Notes: generated by a model not told the origin, from the sequence alone. DNA of 64,000 nt from Hanstruepera marina (GCF_019880635.1 NZ_JAINVX010000001.1:434001-498000); one strand, 5' to 3'; numbered from the stretch's first letter, positions 46,411 to 57,393 are shown. Made by a program: numbers and translations.

Positions 46411-47190
46411 TTATATTTTTTCGACGAAATGCACAATATTGTGTAGGAATAAACGTTCATTTTCTATATAGTTCATGTGTCCCCCATCTAATTCTATTAA
46501 ATCCGTATGAGTTGTTTTAGCTTCATTTATAAGAGTATATGGCTGAATTACAGTGTCCTTATGCCCGATTATTAGCAATTTTTTGAAAGAAGCATTTTTT
46601 AAAATTAATTCTCTGTTTTTTCTCACTTTCATACCTTCCAATGCGGCGATTATGCCTTGAAGCGGTGTTTTTAGGGCTTCGTTTTTGGTGTTTTTAATCT
46701 CTTTTGAATATAATTTTCTATTACTTTCTGCAAACAAGTTTGTAACGGCCATACTCACAAATGCTTTGTAATTTTGCTTTACCGCCCTTATAGCTCTACC
46801 TCTGTTGATTTTTCTTTCCTTACTATCTTCTTGGGAAGTTGAGTTAGCTAGGCACAATCCCAAAACTTTTTCGGAAAACATTTCAGCAAAGGCTAATGCT
46901 ACATAACCACCCATTGAATGTCCTATAAATATAGCATTATCAATTTCTAAATGAATTAATACCGCATCAACCATTTTAGCCATATCTTCCATCGTGTGCA
47001 CATACCCTATACAACCTGTTTGCCCATGACCCAAAAGATCTATGGAAATTACACGATTGGTTTTTGATACATGAGGTACTATGTTTTTCCACATGAGTGA
47101 GTTTTCTAAAAAGCCGTGCAATAATACTACAGGTGTTCCCTTGCCTTCATCAGTATAAAAAACCGGAATCTCTTTGTAATCTAAAATCAT
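46411..47190 (-). CDS. Alpha/beta hydrolase
   Basis: 259 residues. It has the oxyanion segment L-L-H-G-F-L-E-N-S near residue 24, nucleophile elbow G-H-S-M-G-G, Asp in I-I-G-H-K-D-T-V and His in D-G-G-H-M-N-Y, so the triad is complete. The order and length match the haloperoxidase/esterase-like family. No signal peptide is present. The substrate cannot be deduced. It diverges from brnQ. Confidence 0.9.
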   Translation of the reverse strand: MILDYKEIPVFYTDEGKGTPVVLLHGFLENSLMWKNIVPHVSKTNRVISIDLLGHGQTGCIGYVHTMEDMAKMVDAVLIHLEIDNAIFIGHSMGGYVALAFAEMFSEKVLGLCLANSTSQEDSKERKINRGRAIRAVKQNYKAFVSMAVTNLFAESNRKLYSKEIKNTKNEALKTPLQGIIAALEGMKVRKNRELILKNASFKKLLIIGHKDTVIQPYTLINEAKTTHTDLIELDGGHMNYIENERLFLHNIVHFVEKI

Positions 47191-47207
47191 AAATAAACTA
47201 TCTTGTG

Positions 47208-47215
47208 CAAAGATA
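47208..47215 (-). promoter_or_regulatory. Candidate minus-strand -7 box (TATCTTTG) for the hydrolase gene
   Basis: On the minus strand this is an exact TAnnTTTG match 17 bases before the ATG at 47190. It also lies 10 bases from the divergent brnQ start. No -33 TTG is found within brnQ. Confidence 0.4.
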
Positions 47216-47225
47216 AATTTATGAG

Positions 47226-48518
47226 ATGAATAATAAGAAAACCATTTTCATAATTGGATTTGCTTTATTCGCTAGTTTTTTTGGGGCGGGCAACTTAATT
47301 CTGCCACCACAACTAGGATTCAATTCTGGTCCAGATTGGTGGTTAGTTGCAATCGGGTTTGTTATTTCGGCTACAATAATTCCCTTGTTAGCACTTTTAG
47401 GACATGCCAAATTACAAGGCACCATGATGGATTTTGGGAATAAGGTATCACCTGTTTTTAGTTTGATTTTCTGTTTATGCGTTTACATAATAGCTATCAC
47501 ACTTCCAATACCTAGAACCGCAGCAGTTACTCATGAGATGGCTATTGAACCATTTTTTAACACAAGTTCGTTGCTAACCAGCAGCTTTTATTTTGGAATT
47601 GCTTTTGTGTTTGTAATGAAACGCGATAGTATATTGAGTATTCTTGGAAAGTTTTTAACGCCTTTGATTGTAATAATTCTATTGGCAATCATTTTTGTTG
47701 GAATTTTCACGTCACCAGATCAGATGAACCCATCGGTATTGGAATCTTCAGCATTAGTAGCCGGTTTATTAGAAGGGTATCAAACCTATGATGCTTTGGG
47801 AGGGATATTAATTGGAGGAGTTATTATCATTTCATTAAATATTGAAGGAGGCATTTCTTTTGAAGATAAAAAAGCTATTATTATCAAATCTGGATTGGTA
47901 GCTGCAGCGGGATTATTTATTATTTACACAGGCATGATAGCGGTTGGTGCTTTACATAATTCAGAATTTAATTCATCAATTTCAAGGTCTGAGTTGTTGT
48001 CAGGTTTAAGCTTAAAAACCTTGGGTTATGTTGGAAATATGCTTTTAAGTGTTCTGATAGCGTTAGCTTGTTTTACTACAGCTGTGAGTGTTATTGTAGG
48101 TACAGCAGATTTTTTTAGTGGCTTGTTCAAGAATTTTAAAAATGCCTATTTAATGACGGCTTTGGTTTCATGTTTGTTGGGAGTTGCTGTGGGGCAAATG
48201 GATGTAAGTTACATTATTGATGTAGCGTTACCAGTTTTAATGTTTATTTATCCGTTGACTATTGTTCTTATTTTGTTGAACCTTCTTCCGGAACGTTTTA
48301 TTGACAAAACAGTTTTTAGAATGGTGGTTCTAGTAACATTTATTTTTAGTATTCCAGATTTTTTAGGTTTTTTGATTGATGCAGAATGGCTTAATGAGAT
48401 AAAAAGCTTTATTCCATTGGCAAATGATAACCTTGGCTGGGTTTTACCGGCTTTTTTGGTGTTTGTTTTAGCAAATACCATAAAAAAACCCCATTTAAGT
48501 GAGATAAATGAGGTTTAA
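47226..48518 (+). CDS. brnQ: Branched-chain amino acid transporter, BrnQ family
   Basis: 430 residues with about 12 hydrophobic helices. The N-terminus (F-A-L-F-A-S-F-F-G-A-G-N-L-I-L-P-P) is the signature of the LIVCS/BrnQ sodium- or proton-coupled carriers for leucine, isoleucine and valine in the inner membrane. The ATG at 47226 is used; the ATG at 47221 is in another frame and stops at once. A hairpin at its 3' end is mainly oriented to terminate the opposing gene. Confidence 0.93.
   Translation: MNNKKTIFIIGFALFASFFGAGNLILPPQLGFNSGPDWWLVAIGFVISATIIPLLALLGHAKLQGTMMDFGNKVSPVFSLIFCLCVYIIAITLPIPRTAAVTHEMAIEPFFNTSSLLTSSFYFGIAFVFVMKRDSILSILGKFLTPLIVIILLAIIFVGIFTSPDQMNPSVLESSALVAGLLEGYQTYDALGGILIGGVIIISLNIEGGISFEDKKAIIIKSGLVAAAGLFIIYTGMIAVGALHNSEFNSSISRSELLSGLSLKTLGYVGNMLLSVLIALACFTTAVSVIVGTADFFSGLFKNFKNAYLMTALVSCLLGVAVGQMDVSYIIDVALPVLMFIYPLTIVLILLNLLPERFIDKTVFRMVVLVTFIFSIPDFLGFLIDAEWLNEIKSFIPLANDNLGWVLPAFLVFVLANTIKKPHLSEINEV
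48482..48517 (-). terminator. Terminator for the aminopeptidase P gene, overlapping the 3' end of brnQ
   Basis: The 12-bp stem AAACCCCATTTA / TAAATGAGGTTT has one mismatch and a 7-base loop, followed on the minus strand by a T run. It lies within the last codons of brnQ and just past the end of the minus-strand gene. Confidence 0.7.
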
Positions 48519-48537
48519 ATTATAGATGGAATTCACC

Positions 48538-49830
48538 TTAAGAATTCATAATGTCTTCAATTTCATCAGCTTCAATCGGGATATTGCCCATTAGATTGAA
48601 AGGTTCGCCATTTTCTTGAATAACCACATCATCTTCCAAACGAATGCCAAATCCTTCATCTGGGATATAAATGCCAGGTTCAACGGTAAAGACCATGTTG
48701 GCTTGCATAGGTTCTGTAAGAATGCCATAATCATGTGTATCCAAACCAATATGATGACTTGTACCGTGCATAAAATATTTTTTGTAAGCAGGCCAATCAG
48801 GATTTTCGTTTTGCACATCGGCCTTATCCAATAAGCCCAATCCTAATAATTCAGAAGTCATCAATTTGCCAACTTCAATATGATAATCCGCCCAAAGTGT
48901 TCCAGGAACTAACATCTTTGTGGCTTCATTTTTCACACGATTTACAGCGTTGTAAACTGCTTTTTGCCTGTCAGTATATTTTCCTGAAACCGGAATGGTG
49001 CGAGTTAAATCACTTGAGTAGTTGGCATATTCTGCACCAACATCCAATAATATTAAATCGCCTGCTTGGCACTGTTGATTGTTCTCGATATAATGTAATA
49101 CATTGGCATTGTTACCAGAAGCCACAATAGGCGTGTAAGCAAAGCCTTTTGAGCGATTTCTTAAAAATTCATGCATCAATTCCGCTTCAATTTCAAATTC
49201 CCAAACACCAGGTTTTACAAAGTTTAATAATCTACGAACACCTTTTTCTGTGATATTACAGGCTTTTTGCATTAAGTCAATTTCAACAGGGTCTTTTACT
49301 GAACGTAAACGTTGTAAAATAGGATTGCTTTTAGCAACATTGTGCGCTGGATACTTTTCTTTTAACCATTTGGTGAAGCGATCTTCACGAGTTTCTGTTT
49401 CAACATTGGCACGATAATGTTCGTTGGTGTTTATGTAAACGGTATCACATTGCGTCATCAATTCAAATAGGATTTTTTCCATATCCTGAAGCCAATACAC
49501 TGTTTTAATGCCACTCGCTTTAAACGCAGCTTCTTTAGTCAATTTTTCACCTTCCCAAACCGCTATATGCTCATTAGTTTCCTTTAAAAATAAAATCTCC
49601 CGATTTTTCTCATTTGGACAATCTGGAAATATAACTAGCACACTTTCTTCTTGATCTACACCGCTTAAATAGAAGATATCACGATGTTGTTGAAAAGGCA
49701 TGGTGCTATCGGCACTAATTGGATAAATATCATTTGAATTAAATACTGCTAAACTGTTGGATTTCATTTTAGCGGCAAAATGCTTTCGATTTTTTATGAA
49801 TAGTTGGCTATCTATAGGTTGATACTTCAT
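48538..49830 (-). CDS. Xaa-Pro aminopeptidase (aminopeptidase P, M24B)
   Basis: 430 residues. An AMP_N domain (about 1-135) precedes the pita-bread metallopeptidase domain with I-L-L-D-V-G-A-E-Y (first Asp), S-S-D-L-T-R-T-I-P, H-G-T-S-H-H-I-G-L-D-T-H-D, V-E-P-G-I-Y-I-P and G-I-R-L-E-D-D-V, which carry the five metal ligands. It removes N-terminal residues preceding proline. No signal peptide is present, so it is cytoplasmic. A minus-strand TAGCTTTG at 49851-49858 is a possible -7 box. Confidence 0.95.
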   Translation of the reverse strand: MKYQPIDSQLFIKNRKHFAAKMKSNSLAVFNSNDIYPISADSTMPFQQHRDIFYLSGVDQEESVLVIFPDCPNEKNREILFLKETNEHIAVWEGEKLTKEAAFKASGIKTVYWLQDMEKILFELMTQCDTVYINTNEHYRANVETETREDRFTKWLKEKYPAHNVAKSNPILQRLRSVKDPVEIDLMQKACNITEKGVRRLLNFVKPGVWEFEIEAELMHEFLRNRSKGFAYTPIVASGNNANVLHYIENNQQCQAGDLILLDVGAEYANYSSDLTRTIPVSGKYTDRQKAVYNAVNRVKNEATKMLVPGTLWADYHIEVGKLMTSELLGLGLLDKADVQNENPDWPAYKKYFMHGTSHHIGLDTHDYGILTEPMQANMVFTVEPGIYIPDEGFGIRLEDDVVIQENGEPFNLMGNIPIEADEIEDIMNS

Positions 49831-49972
49831 TTTCTTTAAATTTAATTTCTCAAAGCTACATATTTCAAGAATGTCTAAAAAATATAGCCTGACTTTTGTT
49901 AAACTTTAACACCAAATTTTGATGCTGTTGCTGTAATGGTTATTTTTCAGAATAAATTCTAACCAACAATCC

Positions 49973-52804
49973 ATGAAATTTAGATTTCTTTTCAGCCTAA
50001 TAGTATTAATCTCATATTCATTTTTTGGACAACAACCTGCGACTTCAGCCAAAATGGTTGAAAAGGCTCTTTTGCAAAAAAAAGAGAGCCAAAACAATTC
50101 TCTGGTTAAGAATATTCCTTTTAAAAATGTTGGCCCAACCGTTATGAGTGGACGAGTGGTCGATATTGATGTGAACCCCAATGATCCTACGGAATTTTAC
50201 GTAGGCTATGCTTCAGGCGGTGTGTGGCACACTACCAATAATGGGTCGTCATTTACACCAATTTTAGATTCATCGAATACACAAAATGTAGGTGATATTG
50301 CTGTTGACTGGAAAAATAGGACTATTTGGGTTGGAACCGGAGAAAACAATTCGTCTCGTTCTAGTTATGCTGGAATCGGAATTTTAAAGTCGAACGATAA
50401 TGGTAAGACATGGGAAAATATGGGTTTGAAGGATTCTCATCATATAGGACGCATTTTGATTAATCCAAACAATCCTGATGAGGTAATAGTAGGAGTGATT
50501 GGACATTTGTACTCGCCTAATGATGAAAGAGGTATATTCAAAACTATAGACGGTGGAAAAACTTGGAATAAAACTCTATTTATAGATTCTGAAACAGGAA
50601 TTATAGATGTGCAACAGGTCCCTGAAAATTTCAACACACTTTATGCCGCTTCATGGACTCGAGATAGAAAAGCTTGGAATTTTTCTGGTAGTGGAAACGG
50701 TTCTGCTATTTATAAAAGTACCGATGCAGGAAGCACATGGGAAAAAATATCAACAAGAAAGAGTGGTTTCCCTATTGGGGAAGGCGTTGGTAGAATAGGT
50801 TTGGCCGTTTTTGATGAAAATACGGTTTATGCTTTGCATGATAATCAATTTAATAGACCAAAGGACGATTCTAAAGAAGAAACACGAGGGTTGAAAAAGG
50901 ATGATTTCAAAACAATGAGTGTTGATGTTTTTTTAAAGTTAGAGGACAAAAAACTCAACAATTTTTTAAAGACTAATAATTTTCAAGAAAAATATCGTGC
51001 TGAAAACGTGAAACAAATGGTGCGTAGTGGCAATGTAAAACCTATGGATTTGGCAACTTATCTAGAGGACGCTAATGCCATGCTGTTTGATACACCGGTA
51101 ATTGGAGCTCAAGTTTATAAAAGTACTAACGGTGGAAAAACTTGGAAAAAAACCCATGACGATTATTTAGATGGTGTGTATTTTAGTTACGGTTATTATT
51201 TCGGTGAAATTAGAGTAGATGCCAAAAATGCTGACGCCATTTATGTAATGGGAGTTCCTATTATAAAATCTAAAGATGGTGGAAAATCGTTCACGTCAAT
51301 AAGTCGAGAAAATGTTCATGCCGACCATCAGGCGCTTTGGGTTAATCCAAACAGGGCAGGACATCTTATAAATGGTAACGATGGTGGACTAAACTTGAGT
51401 TATGATGATGGTGAAAATTGGGAAAAGCTTAATGTTAATTCAGTAGGCCAATTTTATACGGTTAATGTTGACAATCAGAAACCGTATCACATTTATGGTG
51501 GATTGCAGGATAATGGTGTTTGGGTCGGCTCTCACCGAGCTTCCAACAATAAAAGTTGGCAGCAAAGTGGTGAAAATCCTTGGAAAAGTATTTTAGGTGG
51601 TGATGGGATGCAAATTCAAATAGATAGTAGAAACCACAATATTGTTTACACTGGATTTCAGTTTGGGAATTATTTTAGGATAAACCGCGAAACAGGTGAA
51701 CAAACCTACATTCAGCCGAAACATGAATTAGGGGAAAGCCCATATAGATTTAATTGGCAAACACCTATTTTGTTATCCCCACATAATCAGGATATATTGT
51801 ATTTAGGAGGTAATAAGTTAATGCGGTCTATGAATCAAGGAGCTGATTGGCAGGCTATTAGTCCGGATTTAACGTCTGGAGGCAAAAAAGGTAATGTAGC
51901 CTATGGCACCTTGACAAGTATTAGTGAATCTGCTTTTCAGTTTGGTTTGATATATGTTGGTAGTGATGATGGCTATGTTCATATCACCAAAAATGGTGGT
52001 GGAAGCTGGGAAAATATTTCAAGTTCCTTTCCAAAAGATTTATGGGTCAGCCGTGTTATTGCCTCACAACATAAAAAGGAGCGTGTTTTTGTAACGTTAA
52101 ACGGATACCGTTGGGATGACTTCAATACCTACATTTATGTTTCTGATGATTATGGACAGACATGGAAAAGTATTACGTCTAATATTCCTTCATCGCCTGT
52201 TAATGTGATAAAGGAAGACCCTAAAAATCCTTATACTTTGTATGCGGGAACAGACAATGGCGCTTACGTTTCCCTTGATTTTGGTGAGTCTTGGGAAGCA
52301 TTTGTAAAAGGGTTGCCAAGTGTTGCTGTCCACGATATGGTTATTCACCCTGAAGCCAACGATTTAATTTTGGGGACACACGGTAGAAGTATCTATGTTG
52401 CAAACATAGAACCTTTGCAAGGTGGAATTATTAAAACAACTCCTAAAATTTTTGAGATGGAAGAGGTAAGACATTCTTGGCGTTGGGGAAGTTCTTGGAG
52501 TAAATTTTTAGAGCCTTATGAGCCATCAGTTGACATAAAATTATACGCAAATAATAGTGGAGGTCAAACCATTAAAATTTTATCAGAAAGCGGTATTGAG
52601 TTAAATCAAATTCAGGCTGAATTGGACAGAGGATTTAATTATGTAGAGTATGATTTAACAATTACCGAAAAAGGGAGAAAAGCCCTAATGAAAGAAAATA
52701 CTGAAATAGATATTTCAAAAGCGCAAAACGATAAATATTACTTGCCAAGAGGGGCTTACACTGTTGAATTGAATGGTAAAAAAGCAACTTTAATAATTAA
52801 GTAA
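49973..52804 (+). CDS. Large exported VPS10/sortilin-like BNR beta-propeller protein
   Basis: 943 residues with a signal peptide (MKFRFLFSLIVLISYSFFGQ). Repeated Asp-box motifs (S-N-D-N-G-K-T-W, T-I-D-G-G-K-T-W, S-T-D-A-G-S-T-W, S-T-N-G-G-K-T-W, S-D-D-Y-G-Q-T-W) mark a sortilin-type or double propeller, to about residue 810. The last 130 residues form a beta-rich domain with no T9SS tail. Homologues are often annotated as glycosyl hydrolases, but Asp-boxes alone do not show catalysis. It is likely a periplasmic or secreted binding protein. An insert at about 300-370, rich in charged helices, interrupts the repeats. I do not recognise a ligand. Confidence 0.85.
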   Translation: MKFRFLFSLIVLISYSFFGQQPATSAKMVEKALLQKKESQNNSLVKNIPFKNVGPTVMSGRVVDIDVNPNDPTEFYVGYASGGVWHTTNNGSSFTPILDSSNTQNVGDIAVDWKNRTIWVGTGENNSSRSSYAGIGILKSNDNGKTWENMGLKDSHHIGRILINPNNPDEVIVGVIGHLYSPNDERGIFKTIDGGKTWNKTLFIDSETGIIDVQQVPENFNTLYAASWTRDRKAWNFSGSGNGSAIYKSTDAGSTWEKISTRKSGFPIGEGVGRIGLAVFDENTVYALHDNQFNRPKDDSKEETRGLKKDDFKTMSVDVFLKLEDKKLNNFLKTNNFQEKYRAENVKQMVRSGNVKPMDLATYLEDANAMLFDTPVIGAQVYKSTNGGKTWKKTHDDYLDGVYFSYGYYFGEIRVDAKNADAIYVMGVPIIKSKDGGKSFTSISRENVHADHQALWVNPNRAGHLINGNDGGLNLSYDDGENWEKLNVNSVGQFYTVNVDNQKPYHIYGGLQDNGVWVGSHRASNNKSWQQSGENPWKSILGGDGMQIQIDSRNHNIVYTGFQFGNYFRINRETGEQTYIQPKHELGESPYRFNWQTPILLSPHNQDILYLGGNKLMRSMNQGADWQAISPDLTSGGKKGNVAYGTLTSISESAFQFGLIYVGSDDGYVHITKNGGGSWENISSSFPKDLWVSRVIASQHKKERVFVTLNGYRWDDFNTYIYVSDDYGQTWKSITSNIPSSPVNVIKEDPKNPYTLYAGTDNGAYVSLDFGESWEAFVKGLPSVAVHDMVIHPEANDLILGTHGRSIYVANIEPLQGGIIKTTPKIFEMEEVRHSWRWGSSWSKFLEPYEPSVDIKLYANNSGGQTIKILSESGIELNQIQAELDRGFNYVEYDLTITEKGRKALMKENTEIDISKAQNDKYYLPRGAYTVELNGKKATLIIK

Positions 52805-52877
52805 TGCAATAAAAACATTTAAAAAATTAAACATCTGTTTAAAATCATTCTAAATATGTAATTTAAGTTGAAGGCTT

Positions 52878-52908
52878 TTGCCTAGATATGATTTGTAGCG
52901 TATCTTTG
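52878..52908 (+). promoter_or_regulatory. Promoter of the sdhCAB operon
   Basis: The -33 TTG (52878-52880), a 20-base spacer and the -7 TATCTTTG (52901-52908) fit the Bacteroidota consensus. The ATG follows 24 bases later. This is the clearest promoter in the window. Confidence 0.65.
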
Positions 52909-52932
52909 TTGGGATAAAAATAAACTTCAACA

Positions 52933-53607
52933 ATGAGCGGAATTTTCAATTCTTCGATAGGGAGAAAAATAGCCATGGCACTCTCGGCATTCTTCCTTAT
53001 GATTTTCTTATTGCAGCATTTTGTTATTAACTCTTTATCGGTCATAAATCCAGATACCTTCAACGAAGTTTCGCATTTTATGGGAACCAACTGGTTAATA
53101 CAGTACATTATGCAGCCTGTTTTAATTTTTGGTGTTGTATTCCATTTTATTATGGGATTTATTCTAGAAATTAAAAACAGACGTGCCAGACAAATTAGCT
53201 ATGCTAAAAATAATGGTGCAGCCAATTCTACTTGGATGAGTAGAAATATGATCTATTCTGGGATGGTGATTTTGGCCTTTATCGTTCTTCATTTTATTGA
53301 TTTCTGGTTTCCTGAAATTAACACCAAGTATATTCAAGGCGATATGTCTGGAATGCACAATGGAGAGTTTAGGTATTTCCATGAATTACAAGAGAAATTT
53401 TTAAGTCCTGCAAGAGTAGCTGCTTATGTTATAGCTTTTGTGTTTTTGGCATTGCACTTATTGCACGGGTTTACATCAGCATTCCAATCTATGGGATCGA
53501 CAGCTGGACGTAAAAAAGCAATGCAGAATTTTGGTAAGGCCTATGCGATTATCATTCCGTTAGGATTTATAATCATAGCACTTTATCATCACTTAAATCA
53601 CCATTAA
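52933..53607 (+). CDS. sdhC: Succinate dehydrogenase cytochrome b subunit (type B, SdhC)
   Basis: 224 residues with five predicted membrane helices. Several histidines lie in or at helix ends (L-L-Q-H-F-V, V-V-F-H-F-I, I-V-L-H-F-I, L-A-L-H-L-L-H), consistent with binding two b haems. A single membrane subunit with no SdhD is the type B arrangement (as in Bacillus and Wolinella). It anchors SdhAB and reduces menaquinone. It opens the operon, with sdhA 13 bases downstream. Confidence 0.95.
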   Translation: MSGIFNSSIGRKIAMALSAFFLMIFLLQHFVINSLSVINPDTFNEVSHFMGTNWLIQYIMQPVLIFGVVFHFIMGFILEIKNRRARQISYAKNNGAANSTWMSRNMIYSGMVILAFIVLHFIDFWFPEINTKYIQGDMSGMHNGEFRYFHELQEKFLSPARVAAYVIAFVFLALHLLHGFTSAFQSMGSTAGRKKAMQNFGKAYAIIIPLGFIIIALYHHLNHH

Positions 53608-53620
53608 TCTTAATAATATT

Positions 53621-55633
53621 ATGGCTTTAGATTCAAAAGTACCAGAAGGTCCAATTAAAGATAAATGGACAACTTATAAAGATAAAATTAACCTTGTTAA
53701 CCCAGCTAACAAAAGGCATATTGACGTAATTGTTGTTGGTACGGGATTAGCAGGCGGATCGGCTGCTGCTACTTTAGCAGAGCTTGGATATAATGTAAAA
53801 GCTTTTGCTTATCAAGATTCTCCACGCCGAGCGCATTCCATTGCGGCTCAAGGAGGAATCAATGCAGCAAAAAATTACCAAGGAGATGGCGACTCTACGT
53901 ACAGATTGTTTTACGATACTGTAAAAGGTGGAGATTACCGCTCGCGTGAAGCTAACGTATATCGATTAGCTGAAGTATCGGCAAATATCATAGATCAATG
54001 TGTAGCTCAAGGTGTTCCTTTTGCTCGTGATTATGGAGGATTATTAGACAACCGTTCATTTGGAGGGGTGTTAGTTTCCAGAACCTTTTATGCCAAAGGG
54101 CAAACTGGGCAACAATTGTTGCTAGGTGCTTATTCAGCGATGAACAGACAAATAGCCCGTGGTAAAATTGAAATGTACAACCGTCATGAAATGCTTGACG
54201 TTGTTAAAGTTGGTGGCAAGGCAAGAGGTATTATTGCGCGTAATTTAATTACTGGCGAAATTGAAAGACATTCAGCACATGCTGTTGTTATTGCTTCAGG
54301 TGGATATGGTAATGTATATTTCTTATCTACAAACGCTATGGGTTCTAATGCTACTGCAGCATGGAAAGCCCATAAAAGGGGTGCTTATTTTGCAAACCCT
54401 TGTTACACACAAATACACCCAACTTGTATTCCACGTTCTGGTGATTATCAGTCTAAATTAACGTTGATGTCTGAATCGCTTCGTAACGATGGTCGTATTT
54501 GGGTGCCAAAAAACATGGATGATGTCATGGCTATTCGTGAAGGCCGTAAAAAGCCAACCGATTTATCTGAAGAAGAACGTGACTATTATTTAGAGCGTCG
54601 TTATCCAGCATTTGGAAATTTAGTGCCTCGTGATGTGGCTTCTAGAGCTGCAAAAGAACGCTGCGATGCTGGATATGGTGTAAATGCCACGGGTGAAGCC
54701 GTTTATTTAGATTTCGCATCCGCCATAGAACGTTATGGTAAAGAGCAAGCAAAAATACATGGTATCAATAACCCTTCAAAAGAAAAAATTACGGAATTAG
54801 GAGAAGGTATTGTTGAAGCTAAATACGGTAACTTATTCCAGATGTATGAGAAGATTGTTGACGAGAACCCATACAAAACACCAATGATGATTTACCCTGC
54901 TACACACTATACAATGGGTGGCGTTTGGGTAGATTACAATTTAATGACAACTGTAGACGGCTTATATTGTATTGGTGAAGCCAACTTTTCAGATCATGGG
55001 GCAAATAGGCTAGGTGCTTCGGCATTAATGCAAGGATTGGCCGATGGTTATTTTGTGCTGCCTTACACTATAGGCGACTATTTAGCGAATGATATTCGTA
55101 CTGGAAAAATACCAACCGATACTAAAGAATTTGACGAAGCTGAAAAAGAAGTTAAAGATAGAATTGACTTTTTTATGAATAACAGCGGAACCAAATCTGT
55201 TGACCATTTCCATAAACGACTTGGTAAAGTGATGTGGGATAAAGTTGGTATGGCTCGTAATGAGGAAGGACTAAAAGAAGCCATGGCTGAAATAAAAGCT
55301 ATTCGTGAAGAATTCTGGAAAGAAGTGAAAGTTCCTGGAAACGCAAACGAAATGAATCCTGAATTAGAGAAAGCAGGGCGTGTAGCTGACTTTTTAGAAC
55401 TAGGTGAGCTATTTGCTAAAGATGCTTTAATGCGAGAAGAATCTTGTGGAGGACACTTTAGAGAAGAGTCGGTTGAATTGGATGGTGAGCAAAAAGGTGA
55501 AGCAAAGCGTAATGACAAAGATTTTGCTTTTGTTGCTGCTTGGGAATATAAAGGTGAACCAAGTGATGCCGTTTTACACAAAGAAGAATTAGAGTTTAAA
55601 GATATTGAACTAAAACAACGTTCATACAAATAA
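53621..55633 (+). CDS. sdhA: Succinate dehydrogenase/fumarate reductase flavoprotein subunit
   Basis: 670 residues. The FAD-binding start is [16 protein letters not shown], and the covalent FAD His is in [13 protein letters not shown]. Substrate residues appear in I-H-P-T-C-I-P and H-Y-T-M-G-G, and the [14 protein letters not shown] segment is complete. It oxidises succinate to fumarate in the TCA cycle. Length and sequence type agree with Bacteroidota SdhA. It lies between sdhC and sdhB. Confidence 0.97.
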   Translation: MALDSKVPEGPIKDKWTTYKDKINLVNPANKRHIDVIVVGTGLAGGSAAATLAELGYNVKAFAYQDSPRRAHSIAAQGGINAAKNYQGDGDSTYRLFYDTVKGGDYRSREANVYRLAEVSANIIDQCVAQGVPFARDYGGLLDNRSFGGVLVSRTFYAKGQTGQQLLLGAYSAMNRQIARGKIEMYNRHEMLDVVKVGGKARGIIARNLITGEIERHSAHAVVIASGGYGNVYFLSTNAMGSNATAAWKAHKRGAYFANPCYTQIHPTCIPRSGDYQSKLTLMSESLRNDGRIWVPKNMDDVMAIREGRKKPTDLSEEERDYYLERRYPAFGNLVPRDVASRAAKERCDAGYGVNATGEAVYLDFASAIERYGKEQAKIHGINNPSKEKITELGEGIVEAKYGNLFQMYEKIVDENPYKTPMMIYPATHYTMGGVWVDYNLMTTVDGLYCIGEANFSDHGANRLGASALMQGLADGYFVLPYTIGDYLANDIRTGKIPTDTKEFDEAEKEVKDRIDFFMNNSGTKSVDHFHKRLGKVMWDKVGMARNEEGLKEAMAEIKAIREEFWKEVKVPGNANEMNPELEKAGRVADFLELGELFAKDALMREESCGGHFREESVELDGEQKGEAKRNDKDFAFVAAWEYKGEPSDAVLHKEELEFKDIELKQRSYK

Positions 55634-55643
55634 AAAAGGCGAT

Positions 55644-56390
55644 ATGAATCTTACATTAAAAATTTGGAGACAAAAAGACTCAAATGCAAAGGGTCAGATG
55701 GTTGATTATAAAGTGACTGATATTTCAGAACACATGTCTTTTTTAGAAATGATGGATGTTTTGAATGAGCAGTTAATAAATTCTGGAGAAGAACCTGTAG
55801 CCTTCGATCACGACTGCCGTGAAGGTATTTGTGGTATGTGCTCCATGTACATTAATGGTGAAGCACATGGTCCAGATAGAGGTGTTACAACTTGTCAGTT
55901 GCACATGCGTATGTTTAAAGATGGTGATACTATTACTATTGAACCTTGGCGTGCAACAGCTTTTCCAGTAATTAAGGATTTAGTGGTAGACCGTACAGCT
56001 TTTGAGCGTATACAGCAAGCTGGTGGTTATATATCCGTCAATACTTCAGGAAACACTCAAGATGCCAATGCATTACCTATTTCAAAACATGCAGCTGATG
56101 AAGCTATGGATGCAGCAACTTGTATTGGTTGTGGTGCTTGTGTAGCTACTTGTAAAAATTCTTCGGCTATGCTATTTGTTGGGGCTAAAGTTAGCCAATA
56201 CGCCTTGTTGCCTCAAGGTCAAGTAGAAGCTGCGGATCGTGTTAGAAATATGGTTGCGCAGATGGATTTAGAAGGATTTGGAAACTGTACCAATACAGGT
56301 GCTTGTGAGGTAGAGTGCCCTAAAGGGATTTCATTGGATAATATTGCGAGAATGAATCGCGAACTTATAAAAGCTAGTGTTAGTGACTAA
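55644..56390 (+). CDS. sdhB: Succinate dehydrogenase iron-sulfur subunit
   Basis: 248 residues. The [2Fe-2S] ligands are in C-R-E-G-I-C-G-M-C with a fourth Cys in T-T-C-Q-L-H. The C-terminal ferredoxin-like part has [11 protein letters not shown] for [4Fe-4S], and [12 protein letters not shown] for [3Fe-4S] plus the last [4Fe-4S] ligand. It passes electrons from SdhA to the quinone in SdhC. It is followed by a terminator. Confidence 0.97.
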   Translation: MNLTLKIWRQKDSNAKGQMVDYKVTDISEHMSFLEMMDVLNEQLINSGEEPVAFDHDCREGICGMCSMYINGEAHGPDRGVTTCQLHMRMFKDGDTITIEPWRATAFPVIKDLVVDRTAFERIQQAGGYISVNTSGNTQDANALPISKHAADEAMDAATCIGCGACVATCKNSSAMLFVGAKVSQYALLPQGQVEAADRVRNMVAQMDLEGFGNCTNTGACEVECPKGISLDNIARMNRELIKASVSD

Positions 56391-56412
56391 TAGGTTTTAA
56401 AATATAATAATT

Positions 56413-56446
56413 AAAAAATCTCAAGTTTATTCTTGAGATTTTTTTT
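56413..56446 (+). terminator. Rho-independent terminator after sdhB
   Basis: The stem AATCTCAAG / CTTGAGATT has a 6-base loop and is followed by eight T. It ends the sdhCAB operon. Confidence 0.92.
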
Positions 56447-56477
56447 GTTTCTTTAACACCTGAAAAAAACGCCCTTT

Positions 56478-57377
56478 ATGAAAAAACTATTGATGCTATT
56501 CTTTTTAGGGAATGGTTTAATATCCTTCTCCCAAGAAAAGACATTTCAATTTGATTCTAATAAATTATTGAAGCATGTAGAAGTTTTGTCATCAGATTCA
56601 TTTGAAGGGAGAAGAACAGGCACACATGGTGCTTTATTGGCTAAAGACTATATTGTTAGTGAACTTAAAAAAATAAGTATTAAGCCTTTGGGTGATGCCT
56701 ACGAGCAACCTTTTAGTTTTAGAGCAAGGGGTAAGGAATATAAAGGCATTAATATTTTAGCGAAGATTTCAGGAACAGATGTGCCCAATAAATATATTGT
56801 GATTAGCGCGCACTATGACCATGAAGGTATCAAAAATGGTCAGATTTATAATGGTGCCGATGATGATGCTTCTGGTGTAAGTGCTTTGTTAGCGTTTGCC
56901 GAATACTTTAAAAAGAATCCACCTAAGCACTCTGTTATTTTAGCCTTTTTTGATGCTGAAGAATTGGGTCTTCAAGGTTCTCGATATTATGTAGATAATA
57001 CCATTGTACCTTTGGAAAGTATTAGGCTTAATATGAATTTGGACATGGTGAGCAGAAATGATAAGAACGAGTTGTATATCACTGGAGCACGAGATAATCA
57101 AGCTTTTAAAAATGCCATTGAAAATCAAAAAGCTTCAGATGATTTTAAATTTGTAATGGGTCATGATGGTAAAGATGGTAAGCAAAATTGGACATTTTCA
57201 TCGGATCATGGATCCTTTTTTAGAAAAGGGATTCCATTCCTCTACTTTGGTGTTGAAGATCACAAAGATTACCATAGACCAACCGATGATTACGAGAACA
57301 TCCACCCTGAATTTTATAAATTAGCGGTACAGAATATGATTTCACTTTTTGCTGAAATAGATTCTTTGAAATTATAG
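56478..57377 (+). CDS. Exported M28-family metallopeptidase
   Basis: 299 residues with a signal peptide (MKKLLMLFFLGNGLISFSQ). The two-zinc M28 ligands are visible: His and Asp in S-A-H-Y-D-H-E and G-A-D-D-D-A-S-G, Glu pair in F-F-D-A-E-E-L-G, Asp in N-L-D-M-V, and His in H-R-P-T-D-D-Y. It is a secreted aminopeptidase, likely acting on peptides in the periplasm or medium. It lies 16 bases before the MutS-like gene; the two may be co-transcribed but look functionally unrelated. Confidence 0.93.
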   Translation: MKKLLMLFFLGNGLISFSQEKTFQFDSNKLLKHVEVLSSDSFEGRRTGTHGALLAKDYIVSELKKISIKPLGDAYEQPFSFRARGKEYKGINILAKISGTDVPNKYIVISAHYDHEGIKNGQIYNGADDDASGVSALLAFAEYFKKNPPKHSVILAFFDAEELGLQGSRYYVDNTIVPLESIRLNMNLDMVSRNDKNELYITGARDNQAFKNAIENQKASDDFKFVMGHDGKDGKQNWTFSSDHGSFFRKGIPFLYFGVEDHKDYHRPTDDYENIHPEFYKLAVQNMISLFAEIDSLKL

Positions 57378-57393
57378 TTAAAAAACACCTTTC

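Noticed and set aside
55078-55629. A 183-residue minus-strand frame antisense to the 3' part of sdhA
   Set aside because: Its Ser-rich composition is what results from reading the charged helices of SdhA in reverse; the sense gene is certain.
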